In this document: positions 20,212-32,187 of the stretch, piece by piece
How positions within the stretch are numbered: position 1 is the stretch's first letter
Layout: each line of letters opens with the position of its first letter
DNA from: Zoroaster sp. YZ-2022
Taxonomy: Eukaryota > Echinodermata > Asteroidea > Forcipulatida > Zoroasteridae
Direction of reading: 5' to 3'
Length of the DNA: 64,000 bases
Assembly: GCA_029582265.1 (NCBI GenBank)
Contig: CM055822.1
Location: forward strand, 1,922,001 to 1,986,000
The notes under the pieces: generated by a model
What the model saw: only the letters and a program-made list of their open reading frames with translations
Told to the model about the DNA's origin: nothing
Database searches by the model: none
Program-made: the position numbers and the translations under genes

Positions 20212-22287
20212 CCAGAATAGCTTTGAAAGGGTGAATTGAAAATTATATATACGTATGAAGTGAATTTCATCAGGTCAAATCTTCCCAAATTTTATTTATT
20301 TTCAATGGACAATAGGCCTATATTAAGCTACATGAATTTTCGTATTATTTAACAAATAAATATGTTAACTCTTAGCTTCAAAAGAGCTTATTCAACTTAA
20401 AATAAGTCGTCAAAGTATGCATTCGCTGTTAAGGCCATATCACACCATGGCGTATGGCCTGAACGTATGCCAACGTATGCGAAATATCGAAAATACGTTG
20501 GTGTACGTTGGTGTACGCTGATATAAGTTAGGGGTAAGTTGGGGATACGTCGTTTACGTTAAGAGCACGCTGTGATACGCTGTGAAAATTTGGAACACGT
20601 CGAGCCCGCGAAAAATTATTGAGCATGTTCAAAATTTCTCGGCGTACTCAACGTGTGCTTAATACGTTCTGCATAAGTTCCCGGTAAGTTCGTGGTACGT
20701 TAGACATACGTTGACATACGCTGACATACGTTAGAGGTACGTTACTCGTAAGTTGGTATACGTTGATGTACGTCGGCTGACGGGGAAACGTACAGCCAAC
20801 GTAGTGATAACGAGTTGATAACGTATATGTGCCGTATGTCTAACCTATGCCTGACGTATCTCCAACGAGTCTCGACGTATTCTGACGTATCCACCTTATG
20901 CACAACTTATGCCTGGCGATCGTGTAACGTATATAACGTGTTTCTACAGTACAACTAGCTAGCGAGCATTCGGCGTTTTGGGAACTTATTGGGGGTTTGA
21001 GTATATATATGGGTCCCTTGAGTAACTCATCCTCACTTCTTCATGGTCTGTCGTGCTGAACACATCAACACATCATCATCAGAGAGCATGGCAGACATAT
21101 GCTACGAATACGTTAAGCATACGTTGGTCATACGCTCGCATACGCTGTGATACGCTGTCATAAGTTTGTTATAAGTTAGTGATACGCTATCAATACGTTA
21201 GTCATACGCTATGTATACGTTAAATACGCTATGGATACGCTATGGATACGTCCATTCCAACACCGATGTCGACTTTTCAGATGCAATTCGTTGGAAAGTT
21301 GGACGTTCTTGGACTCTGACAATTTTCGAGCTATTTTTTGTATACGTCGGTATACGTTCAGGCCATACGCCATGGTGTGACAGGGCCTTTAGTTTTGGCG
21401 TCTATGAATGTATGAGAAACACACTCCAATCTAAAAAACCTAGAAAAATCTACGATATTGTACTCGAAAATGCACACAACTGAAATGTGTCCTATCGTAC
21501 GATGATCATTAGTGCAATTCGTAATAACGGATTACTAACCCGTTATTACGGATTACTAATCTGTTATTACAGATTAGTAATATATACTTAGAGTGGCACT
21601 AATGGTCCACAAAAAATAACAATACTGATGCTTATGACTCTTCTCACTGATTCAAGTACATGGGTCCATGTGTGATTTCCGTAAAACAAAGAATTCGAGT
21701 CGAAGGAGTCACATGAAATACGTGTATCGTGTACAGACATACATATTATAAATATAACATGTCACATCGTACTATAGGAGAAAACACCAATGCAGATTTT
21801 GCTAAAGTTCCCACCCACATTTAACAACGCTGGAAACAGGGCCGGATTAAGCTAGTGCGGGGCCTGTAGTATATGTTATAAAGGGCCCTAAATTAAAAAA
21901 AATACACATAAAATAATTAAAACATTTACTTGCGTATTACATAGGGCCTAATGTTAATGCCCCACCAACAACAAAACACTCTATAGGCTTGTTTGCCTAT
22001 TTATCCTAATCGACTCTCCACACATATGTATAAAACAAGTGACCAAAAGTTCATGAATCACATAAACACTAATGTCAACAATTAATAATTACTAGATTCC
22101 TCATTTTAACCCTCAAAAATCTATCAAATATGTATTGAAAATTCACAGCGATACTAGCATTCGTAGCGGTGCATGCAGTGCCTTCCACACAACCATAACA
22201 TGAGTGATAGCCTATATAGGCGCTACGGTCTCGACATAACAAATAACGTAATACCTGGAGAGCCGTCAAGTAATCAGTATTCAGTAG
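20212..22287. repeat. duplicated repeat block, copy 1 (with insertion)
   Basis: Matches 38871-39957 from CAGAATAGCTTTGAAAGGGT onward, with frequent small indels, and contains the 957-bp insertion at 20432-21388 that copy 2 lacks. Within it, 21530-21590 has short palindromes built on CGTTATTACGGATTACTAA. No coding sequence. Confidence 0.75.
20432..21388. mobile_element. PIF/Harbinger-like foldback element, 957 bp
   Basis: Ends are long inverted repeats: AGGCCATATCACACCATGGC at the left, and the reverse complement (GCCATGGTGTGA...GGGCCT) at the right. It is flanked by TTA on both sides, and the second copy of the host block has a single TTA there (about 39089), so TTA is the target-site duplication, as for PIF/Harbinger elements. 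The interior is unusual: dozens of diverged 10-15-bp words such as ATACGTTGG and ATACGCTG in both orientations, with a TATATATATGGG stretch near 21003-21015. No transposase. Confidence 0.8.
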
Positions 22288-23333
22288 ACCAGGGCCGATA
22301 TTCATAAAAGCCTGCTAACTTAGCAGCCAACTAGGCCTTAGCAGCCTACTAAATCCATAGTTTCATAAAACCTTGCTAAGAATGTTGTCAGCTAGTTGCC
22401 AGGGCCGATATTCATAAAAGCCTGCTAACTTAGCAGCCAACTAGGCCTTAGCAGCCTGCTAAATCCGTAGTTTCCTGCTCCGCGGTTACCAACTAATTTT
22501 GTATTCATAAAACCTTGCTAAGAATGTTGCCAGCTAGTTGCCAGCTAGACATTTCTAGCAGGCAGCTAGGACGTTAGGCAGTTCGCGAAACCACAAAATC
22601 GGAGAATGGCAATTTGCATTTCAATAGGGTATGGTGTTGTTTTGGACTGGCAAGACCAAGATGGGTCAAATGACTTACAGCAGTAAATCCTGTACATGAG
22701 GCCTATGTGTAACCCACAAATGAGGCCGATGTGTAACCCACAAATGATTCAGTTGCCAACTAGTGACTTAGAGACACCCCAGATCAACTCTAGCGTTAGC
22801 AGCCAACTTAGCAACCACCTAAGCTTAGCAAAGTTTTATGAATATCACTTAGCTTCCAACTAGGCTTAGCTGTCAACTAGGGGCCAATTTAGTTGTCTAC
22901 TAGGCTTAGCAAGCTTTTATGAATATCGGCCCTGGTAGATATTTCTAGCAGGCAGCTAGGACGTTAGGCAGATCCCGAAACCACAAAATCGGAGAATGGC
23001 AATTTGCATTTCAATTGAGTATGGTGTTGTTTTGGACAGGCAAGACCAAGATGGGTCAAATGACTTTTAAGAACAGCAGTAAATCCTGTACATGAGGCCT
23101 ATATGTAACCCACAAATGAGGCCGATGTGTAACCCACAAATGATTTAGTTGCCAACTAGTGACTTAGAGACACCCCAGATCAACTCTAGCGCTAGCAGCC
23201 AACTTAGCAACCACCTAAGCTTAGCAAAGTTTTATGAATATCACTTAGCTTCCAACTAGGCTTAGCTGTCAACCAAGGGCCACTTTAGTTGCCAACTAGG
23301 CTTAGCAAGCTTTTATGAATATCGGCCCTGGTC
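22288..23333. repeat. compound foldback repeat
   Basis: Begins CAGGGCCGATATTCATAAAA and ends with the inverted form (TTTTATGAATATCGGCCCTG). The left arm is partly repeated at 22401-22460. The interior holds two tandem copies of about 385 bp (roughly 22549-22934 and 22935-23333) that share CTAGCAGGCAGCTAGGACGT. Words such as TTAGCAGCCAACT and AGTTGCCAACTAG recur throughout. A diverged copy follows the second host block at 39957-40432 and runs into the gap. Confidence 0.8.
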
Positions 23334-24346
23334 ACTCACGATTACCGATCCAACACTATTAGATTCATTTCAACAGCGGCGACAACTGTGGCCGTATCAA
23401 AATGGCTACCCTCGCAACGACATCCCAAGATGGAAATAGCAAACAGAAACTGAATAGCGCAATCTAAATTTGAGCAACCCACACTGGCGGGTGGTTACAT
23501 AGACATATACTTAACTAACTCAGTAAAGTTAAATTTGAACAAAATTATTTATTCGTATCATGTTATTAATGACGTCCGTAATAATTACGTACCATGCAGC
23601 ATGCAGCACCACCGACATGTAAACAACAGCTGGTTGTCAGATGATCTGGCAACGCTGTTGTTTGGCAACGATCTGGCCCAGATCGTGAGATGCCGATTTC
23701 ACCAGACAGTTTGCAAGCATTTAGAGCGGGGCCCTCGAAAATGCGGGTCCTGTAGCATATGCTACTTTTGCTACTAGGTTAATCCGTCACTGGCTGGAAA
23801 ACTGGGACAAACATGCATATCCTGTTGGTAAGTTGGTAAGTGGATACGTAATACGCGCGCGCATTGGTAGTAGGCGCAATGCTTCTCGCTACTTCCAGTT
23901 TCAAAGCCGGAGTGTGTAATTTAACCTATATCTTTTGGTTTAACATTACAAAAGCGATTTTTAGGCAGAAATTGACTTTGTTAATAAGAATTTGAGTCTT
24001 TCCAACACATATGTTAAAAACAAGTCCAGAGCTTACTAATTTATTGTGTAAATCCTTTAAAAATGACATTTGACATTTGATCGAAAGACTGAATTGGTCT
24101 AAATCATCATCCAAGTCAAACATCCGGAGAAACTTCTTTCTCAGATAACAGAGGGCTGATCCTAATGACCATGTCATTTTTTTCGTCAGAAATGATATCG
24201 AGTTTTAACCATGCATGTTTCATGTACATTTTTCATGATAAATATAAATGCACATAGCCGATTAATTTAAACTTGTATCAAACTGTACATGGATACAACC
24301 AAACATGAAAAAAATGAACGATATTTTTTGTGTTATGTTTGCATTT
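23334..24346. other. 3' flank of F5/8C copy B, nothing recognised
   Basis: No gene seen on either strand. Short open stretches lack domains and splice context. Confidence 0.45.
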
Positions 24347-24487
24347 TTAGTGATAACATCCTATCACTTCAAAACGCATGCTGCAGTGGATGTTCCAACT
24401 CGTTGGTTGAATGCGGATAGCTCTTGTGGACAGTACCTCCCTGAATCTTGTGGTCACCTCAGTGTCTCCATCAGTGTTACCCATGAA
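24347..24487 (-). CDS. F5/8 type C gene copy B, exon 5 (terminal)
   Basis: The minus-strand terminal exon follows an acceptor (GTTAACAG, ending at 24488) and enters in phase 0, as exon 4 requires. It encodes FMGNTDGDTE, then RAIRIQPTSWNIHC and MRFEVIGC, the standard closing strands of an F5/8 type C domain with its final cysteine, and stops with TAA at 24349-24347. With the other four exons the coding length is 771 nt (256 residues), an exact reading frame, so copy B can be read as a complete secreted discoidin-domain protein. Confidence 0.82.
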   Translation of the reverse strand, partial: FMGNTDGDTEVTTRFREVLSTRAIRIQPTSWNIHCSMRFEVIGCYH

Positions 24488-25211
24488 CTGTTAACAAACA
24501 AAGATTATTGTTTCCCATTTTAGGCTATTAAGACAACAAAATGAGGTGGATAATATTTGCAAGTGATGGTAAATTCCGTATTTTCCCCGGTACTTTTCAG
24601 AAATATTATTTGTTAGCATAACATATTTTTTGAATTGTGAAAAGGCAAACAAACACTTTAAAATTACATTTCACAAGAATGAGAACCATTGTTTTGAAGT
24701 TCACAGGTGCCCGAAATAAATATATGGTTCTGTCACTAGGACACTTAAAGGTTGGTACTAACCTGTATCAGTTATCCCGATAAATGATTTCGTCCCAAAG
24801 TGCTTTTATCGTAAAGGAAACAGGAGTTGTTGTCCAACTTACACAAAGTTGCCATTCGGCACAATTTGCTGGAAATTGATATGGAGGGGGTGGGGGGGCG
24901 GTTTGGGGGTCACACCCCATGTGGACAAGAAAAACACATTTTTCAAACCGTTGCCATTTGCACTGAAGATTATTTTTGAAGCGGATTTTGTCTCAATCTT
25001 TCCCTTAAATAATCGACTCCATTTTGGGACGAATAGCGACATTTAGATTTTCTAATTCGTGAGAACCTTGTGTGGACGTATGTAAAACCAGATAACTTCT
25101 CAAGAACGTGCATTATTTGGACATCTTGTGTTAACGCTTATCCCCACTTTGGTTACGATAAATTTATGTTAAAAGACAACATTTCTCCCTATAATGTGCA
25201 GTGTTTATTAC

Positions 25212-25423
25212 CTCAATTGGTGAACCGTCAGCATTGGTCACCAAACTCCAGATCTGACCACCACTTGGTATTGATACCTTGAAAGTCTTCACCCATTGGT
25301 TATATCCGTCACTGCTGGCACGGCCTTGTGTAATCAGACCAGTGATGGATACCGAGGCATTGAAGTCAACTTGTATCCAGGGCTGGGAGTCACTGTTGTC
25401 AGCACACCAGGCAGCAGCATAAC
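25212..25423 (-). CDS. F5/8 type C gene copy B, exon 4
   Basis: The 212-nt exon lies between an acceptor (TAAACAG, 25430-25424) and a donor GTAATAA (25211 downward). It encodes AAAWCADNSDSQPW, IQVDFNASVSITG, LITQGRASSDGYNQW and VKTFKVSIPSGGQIW. It differs from copy A by a handful of codons, some conservative (Thr/Ala, Ile/Val), as expected for duplicated genes. It enters in phase 1, leaves in phase 0, and joins exon 5 in frame. Confidence 0.82.
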
Positions 25424-26383
25424 CTGTTTACACCAATAATAAACACCGTACATCAGATATGCCGATGGGTACCGTACTCATTAAATTTAAAGATACAAGT
25501 TGATTTTACCGCATTAAGACGCTGTTATGGACCGATTAATATCTTGCATTGCCATTTTTATAAGATAATCATTTGTGACGTTACATGATACATCGCTAAA
25601 AAAGCGTTCTCGTTATAAACCAATGCGACTGTCTTAAACGGACCCTGTCTTTTTTCTTTTCTGTTTTAATTAAAAAGGGCAAGTGCTTCATGCATGTATA
25701 TGTACCATACGATTTTGGCAATGTTCCCACATTTCCTGCAGTGTAATTCCCTCTTATTATTGTGTGCCTCCATTTTATGCCACCCTGTATCCCCCACTGT
25801 TCATTTGAACATATATTTTTGTACTAATTTGTATTATTAATTCATTTATTCACTTTATAAAGCTTCATAGTTGTTTCTCAATTCAATTCAATATTATATT
25901 AAATTCCATACAAATTTGTGCATGGAGACACAGTCTCAATATGCAAAGTGTTTTATTTGAGTGCCTTTAACATAGAACAGCATTACAACAAGTGACCAAG
26001 TGAATATTGTAGTGGAATGCATAATGATATATAAACCGACTTGTAGTTAAAGAGAAAGAAAATACCAAAGAAAATTTAATTAAGAAAACTAAATATATGT
26101 CCTGGTCAGTTATTTTGTAAAAGAGCTCATTTAAAGATAAAGTTTACTTTAAACTTATACAAGTACAAGAGAAATGTACATATTTAAACCAAAACTGACA
26201 AAAATAAAGACATACATCTGTAAATCAAATATTCAACTAAAATATCAGATGGAGTAATTGGGAAAATTGTAGCTAACTCTCAATTGTATTTATAACTCTC
26301 TGGCTTGCAAATATTTGGGGTTTAAAATTATGGTAAAGTTTATTCATATCTCTAAAATATCTCTAATATATGCAGACCTGTTG

Positions 26384-27081
26384 TCCAATCGTCACGATGT
26401 TTAAAACCCTCCGACGAGGGAGGTACCTACCACTTTAGTCGAACGTGGTACCTGTCCACTTAGCACTGGCACCCCTATTAATGATATTAAAAGTATTATC
26501 TATGCATTCCCAATTAATTTGTTACATCCAAATGACTTCCACACATGCCCTGCTATGGTCTAGTATTATTTACAACCCCAGATGACACACAACGGCTGTG
26601 TAGTGTAGCTCTCTCCTGTATGACCTGGCAAACACCAAACAGCCATATACTTATGCAGCATATCTCTCAGCCACATCTCTCCAGCATGTAACCATGGACA
26701 GAACCCAGACACTCTGTCGCAAGAGATCAAAGAGCACAGCCTGATGCCAAACAGATGGTTCCAATTATCAGAGGGTTAGATCTGGGTAGGTCTTTATGTG
26801 TACACAATGGATGGTTGATTTTGTGCACAGACATATGGCAGCAATTACTTTCCCCACCCCCCAAAAGAAAGCTACACAGGTCTGAGAACTGACACCCCTT
26901 CTAAGACATGTGGAATGGTCCACTTTAGGATATCATAGACTCCCAGGCGTCTGTGGCTTTTTTTTCTTGTAAAAACAATGTAATTACTAACTTGTGTCAG
27001 TAGCTCCTGTAACACTCCCTGTTGGGAGGGTTTTAAACCCTTTGGATTATTTTCTTGTTTCTTGTCTTCTGTAAGTTTGGT
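26384..27081. mobile_element. about 700-bp insertion with inverted ends, absent from copy A
   Basis: Copy A reads directly from GACCTGTTG into TAGTTCCTTA. Copy B has about 700 extra bases there. Inside lie inverted motifs GTTTAAAACCCTCC (26399-26412) and GGAGGGTTTTAAAC (27025-27038), a perfect 14-bp inverted repeat. A short TTG is repeated at both junctions. It is probably a non-autonomous DNA transposon plus flanking bases. No credible ORF. Confidence 0.65.
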
Positions 27082-27137
27082 TGTAGTTCCTTACTATTCC
27101 TTATTGTAGGGTTATATGCAACTGTTGTGTAAGTTAC

Positions 27138-27269
27138 CTTGAGTATTAAGCCGTGCTCTAATGGCTGCATGAGTTGCTCTGTTGTCATAAAATGACGAGG
27201 CTGTGATGCTTCCATCTGGGATATCACCATTCTCCATACCAAGATGCTTCTCCGTATCAACTGAACAAA
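27138..27269 (-). CDS. F5/8 type C gene copy B, exon 3
   Basis: The 132-nt exon has the same size and phases (1-1) as exon 3 of copy A. It encodes [33 protein letters not shown] and AIRARLN, the opening of the discoidin domain with its first cysteine. The donor is GTAACTT and the acceptor ends in GCAG-like sequence (ATGCAG, 27275-27270). It joins exon 2 (ending FNCQ) with a Val codon across the junction. Confidence 0.82.
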
Positions 27270-27365
27270 CTGCATAACACATATATACTTATGTTGTTGA
27301 TTTATACTGGTATACAAAAAAGTGAGTGACTCATAGTAAAACAAAAAGAATATATCGATCACTCG

Positions 27366-27840
<475 letters not shown>

Positions 27841-28019
27841 CACATTTTAAAAATGTTTTTATGTGTTCCAAAAAGTTACCGACTTTTTGTAAATTCGACT
27901 TAACAACTGTGAATTGTATTAATATTATTTGTATTCTTTCTAATCTGGAATCGAATCATCAACAGATGATCTTTCATATTTCAACTTTTATTCATGTTTT
28001 CTGGAATACTGTTATAATT

Positions 28020-29200
28020 ATTATGTCAGACGGAATAACTCCTCAGGATGTTTGTACCATTAGCATTTTGGAGACCAGGTAAGCCTTTAGATAATAAATG
28101 CACTCAGTTTCATTTCTTGCAGTTACCAATAGTAAACACTCCTTAACGGTCAGAAAAACAGAAACAAGTTGTTGAAGATGTTTGGAAAAAGTATTTAAAC
28201 AACTGGTACACACTGTTACCAAAACTGTTGTAAGCAATTGTTTTGTCAATTGGCATTACAGAGACTTCTTTATTATACAGCAGATTCTTTGTTCTACAAC
28301 AGAATTTTCCCTTGTGCATCAACAGCAGACCATGCTGTAACTTTACAGAGAATAGGAAAGTAACCATTTAGAAACGGCACATTTCTGTACATTCACAGGA
28401 AAATCTGAAAACGGCAATTTCTGCTTAATTTTTTTTGATTCTTTTCAACAGAAAAACTACTGTGAACTCACACAATGTTTACAGTGTAGTTTGTAACATC
28501 TCAGTATTAACTGCAATTTTACGTAATTGACGCAATATTTTTTCTCTCTTTTCAAGTAAACCTGGGACTTGCCGAGAGTGGTATGAAGGGTTTGTACTTT
28601 GGATCCGTTCCGGAGCCGAATCCTGGTCAGTCTCAAGCCAAGCATCACTTGATGACATTAGTCATGCGAGGGATACAGAGAAAATGCCAGCAAATGCGAG
28701 AAGGTATATAACAAGAGACCAATTCGGACCTCTTATGGCAGCATTTAGAAGGGGCACAATTAGCCAGAAATGGCTCCCTGTCTATTTACACTGTACAAAG
28801 TCCAATACGGGCGGAAATTCGACATCCATACACTAGCGATATAAGGTTCGAGAAGGAAGGATGTTGATAATGCCCTAAAGTAAACTGTTGACGTCATGAT
28901 ACAAACATGGAGTAGATTTTTTTTACATTAACATAGTTTGATTTAAATTAACATAGCTCACACATAAATCCTTGATATGTTATTGGTGGAACAGACATCA
29001 AGTGTCATCCACTAGTTTTGCCATTGCGCCTTCGCTCCAAAACTGAGGCCACCAGAATCGTTTGCTCAGCAGATAGTTTTAGTTAACAGCTAAATTGCCA
29101 TACAGAATGTGTGTATTTAGGCTGGAAGTCTGTTTAATAATGCCTAGCAAAAATATTATTGGTAAGCAAAATTATTTGCTTAACAGCTCTATGAAATTGG
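28020..29200. repeat. intronic block inverted relative to 9565-10620
   Basis: Reverse-complement partner of the block in copy A (see 9565-10620). It includes GGAGACCAG followed by GTAAGC at 28074-28086, a good splice donor on the plus strand, and an open stretch at 28560-28720 ending at GGTATATA. Because the matching copy is also partly open, a divergent exon pair cannot be ruled out, though no domain is recognised. Confidence 0.6.
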
Positions 29201-29411
29201 TTCAGTACGTAATTTGCAATGGGAGAATTTTAAGACGTTGGTGGCAGCAGACATCGGTACAGGGCCAGCCCAATTAGGAAGCTGTTTGGTTATAGATATT
29301 CTATGATAATGACACGTAGCCCTATAATGTAATTGATATTTTTATTTATTGATTACCGGTATTTGTCTTATCGATTCCTTGCAATCACGATTACACTCTT
29401 CAAAGGCTCAC

Positions 29412-29630
29412 CTTGACAATTGAAATATTTGCGAATCTTTTCCTGATCGTCCGTGAACAGTGGATGATCGGTGTAGTGTGGTTCGTAGTGTCTCTGCGGT
29501 GTATACATGTTAACGCCGCCTGGTCTGATGCTTGTGCATGAGCAGCGATCCTTGAGCTCAATCGGCTTTACCCATCGGAGTTTGCCTCTCTGGTCCTGCT
29601 CTTGATGAAGATAACACACATTGGCCGCCA
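29412..29630 (-). CDS. F5/8 type C gene copy B, exon 2
   Basis: The 219-nt minus-strand exon runs from an acceptor ending CGAAG (29631 upward) to a donor GTGAGCC (29411 downward), phase 1 at both ends. It encodes 73 residues beginning VAANVCYLHQ, then RWVKPIELKDRCSC and ending KYFNCQ. Four cysteines and many aromatic and His residues suggest a small extracellular disulfide domain. I do not recognise the family. It directly follows the signal peptide and precedes the discoidin domain. The frame remains open beyond the donor for 20 more codons, so an unspliced end is possible, but only splicing gives the full 771-nt frame. Confidence 0.7.
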
Positions 29631-31790
29631 CTTCGAAACAAAATATATAAAACAACAAAGAGAACCTTGAAGAGTATTGTTTTAATCAAATTCGAAGATA
29701 AAGGGGATTGAAGGACATTATTAATTATTAATATAATTTTTATTTGTTATTTTATTTTGTATCGTGAGTTAACTTGACAGCACCTTTTTTTTCTTTTCTT
29801 TTTTTCTGACAACACATTTCTCTGAAAAAATGGAATTCTCAAAATGATAACGGCATAGACTGGCTTTTTAATTGCAATACCAATACAGCTCTGTGATTGA
29901 GTGAAAGAAAAATGCTTCAATAGGCCAAAAAAGGTCTCCAGTTTCTGGTTATCGGTCGGCTTCAAAATCAGTGCGGTGATGCATTTTGTTAATTTATTAA
30001 TTTTTTTCTTTTGCCAACATGGAAATACGTTATACATGTACATGCTGGGAAAGAATGGATACAAAAATCGGGCAAACGTTCATAACCCTATGTGAAAAAG
30101 ACGTTTAAAACACAGCACGGCAGAATTTCAATCGATTCAGCAATTTTGGCTGTAATTGGATGCCGATCCGAGGGTCTGAGGCGACGTGCGCGGAGACCAC
30201 AAACCAGAGACGTTTTTAGATGCCTCAACAGGTTCTTGCGTCATTCGCATGTCTTTGAATTTGTGTAAAACGCAGAAATGAAGCTCACTCGGTTGTATGA
30301 CAATTTCCTTCATTATAATTTGTTTCTTTTGAAAAAAGAAGAAGCCACAATCAAAGGCATTATGTATGCTTCTATACATCTCAAGGGTACGGGTAACAAA
30401 ATATCAACTGTGAAAATGAGTTGCTGCTTATCATATTCCATCAATATTTCGTACACAGGTGCACCACACTGGAACATCATACAGTATGCAAGACAAAACA
30501 AAGATGGTAATATTAGAGTCAATGAGTATCAATATTTACTAAGATTTATATAGCGTTTTTTATAATGTGTGGGAGCTTTGCTTATTATTTTAAATTATTA
30601 TTAGGGTCCACTGATGGAAAATAATTATGGTCCTCTTTAAAATTCGCCTTCCTGGTGCTGCCCTTGAAAATTTACCACTTTAGTGAACAAAATTGGCCCA
30701 AAATTGCGGCGCTGTTCACGTTTTAACGTCCCCAGGGGACCATACTTTAATTTGTTTTTAATTTGAGACAAAAAGGATTCGGTTAAAAGTAATATTACAA
30801 TATTTTACATTGGGTTGAGTTTAATCAAACTTATATTGTTAATAATTTCCTTCTGACATGACCTTTCTAAAAAAATAATGGGGGAAGGTCAATTATTGAT
30901 ATTTGCTTGGAGCTCCCTAAGACCAGTGTTTGCATTGTGTGGTTTCCAGCAGCTATCCTATGTATTATAAACGTAATGTATATATATTGACAGCAACAAG
31001 GCGAAACACAAAGAGCAAAACATGTTTTGGAGTAGTTTGGCCTGTATTATATAATTGAAACATTGCTTAAACTATGGAATACTATGGAATGCCTGGCGCG
31101 AGCATGCTTAATTGCATCAAACGTACGGTTCAATGTAGATATAGTTCGGTGTATAATTTAATTGGGATCATAATGTAATACCAAAATGGCTATAAAATAA
31201 TGTAACCCACCCCACAATGCAAACCCAAAAAGGATCAGTATGTATAATCAAGGTCATAGAGTAATCCTTAAGTGGCTCATAATGTGATCTGTTCAGAAAA
31301 AGCAATCCTAAAAGTTTCTCAAAATTAAATTCGGCCAATTTTACACGGCAAATATTAGACACATCAGTGACGTCAAATAATCATGCCATGATATTTGTAC
31401 TGGGGAATGCTGCCCGATATAATCACCAACTAGTCAATAGTTCCCTTCTTTGATACCCCCGAACCAAAATGTTAGTGCATTTATACATAAAACACGCAGC
31501 ATAAAACGGATCAATCTTCTACAGTTAATTATGTCTTGAAATACTTTCACTCAATACCAGAAAGGTGTCATGTTATTTAAACGTGGAAAATATCTGATAA
31601 CGTCTTCCAAGCATGCTTGTTTGAAGTAGTTATAAACCTTTGTGATCAGAAGATGTTTTTCATGATTTGCAAATTAAGTGGGTATCTAATACCACTACTT
31701 GAACGGATCAGGAACGAAAACAAAATGCATTTACTTTCATTTATGTTAAGTTTTGGTCTCCAGGTTTATTCTGTTAAAAAAATAACTCAC
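29631..31790. other. intron 1 of F5/8C copy B
   Basis: No gene seen. It holds the second copy of the dispersed repeat (29918-30215). The rest is AT-rich with no long tandem or inverted repeat. Confidence 0.5.
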
Positions 31791-31857
31791 CGACCAACAC
31801 GATGGACGCCAGAATCACGAGAGGGAGCACACCGGTGATATGGTGAAGGGTACCCAT
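31791..31857 (-). CDS. F5/8 type C gene copy B, exon 1 (signal peptide)
   Basis: The minus-strand ATG at 31857 starts 22 codons plus one base, followed by a perfect donor (GTGAGT, 31790-31785). The peptide MGTLHHITGVLPLVILAS is a typical secretion signal with a hydrophobic core. Phase 1 fits exon 2 and rebuilds a Val codon. Exons 1-5 (31857-31791, 29630-29412, 27269-27138, 25423-25212, 24487-24347) make one frame of 256 residues: signal peptide, Cys-containing domain of about 75 residues, then one F5/8 type C domain. It is likely a secreted lectin-like or adhesion protein. Confidence 0.75.
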
Positions 31858-32187
31858 GATAACTGAGGAACACAAACCTTGTCAGATGAAATCAGTCGGA
31901 TCCAGTTTTGATGTTTACCACTGTCATTCTGATTTCCCAATCTTTTGGCTTCAAACTATTGATAAGAGTCACTATAGCACCGTATGGATGTGTTACAATG
32001 CTTGACAAAACAAAGAGTCACTAGCAACGTATAGGTGTGCAACTGTGTTTGTACGGTACGTCATGTCATCATATTCACCACCGTCATCAAGAAACACCGT
32101 CATCACGCACATTAAAGGGCCAATCTCATTATTATAACATCGAGGCAAAAATTAAGTTGCAAAGAATAAAGAAATAGTTCATAATTA
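31858..32187. other. 5' flank of F5/8C copy B, up to a LINE tail
   Basis: Contains the presumed promoter of copy B on the minus strand. No clear core element. The LINE 3' tail begins at about 32188. Confidence 0.4.

Larger units (their letters stand above)
25065..27320. repeat. duplicated genomic block, copy B of 6851-9160
   Basis: Near-continuous similarity to 6851-9160, including F5/8C exons 3 and 4 and their intron, in the same orientation. Copy A has one insertion (7276-8086) and copy B has another (26384-27081). This shows a segmental or tandem gene duplication of the discoidin gene, and between the two copies the sequence has been rearranged by mobile elements. Confidence 0.85.

Noticed and set aside
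24305..24523. Plus-strand ORF with a signal-peptide-like start
   Set aside because: It lies antisense to the F5/8C terminal exon, which has a matching phase, splice site and domain ending.
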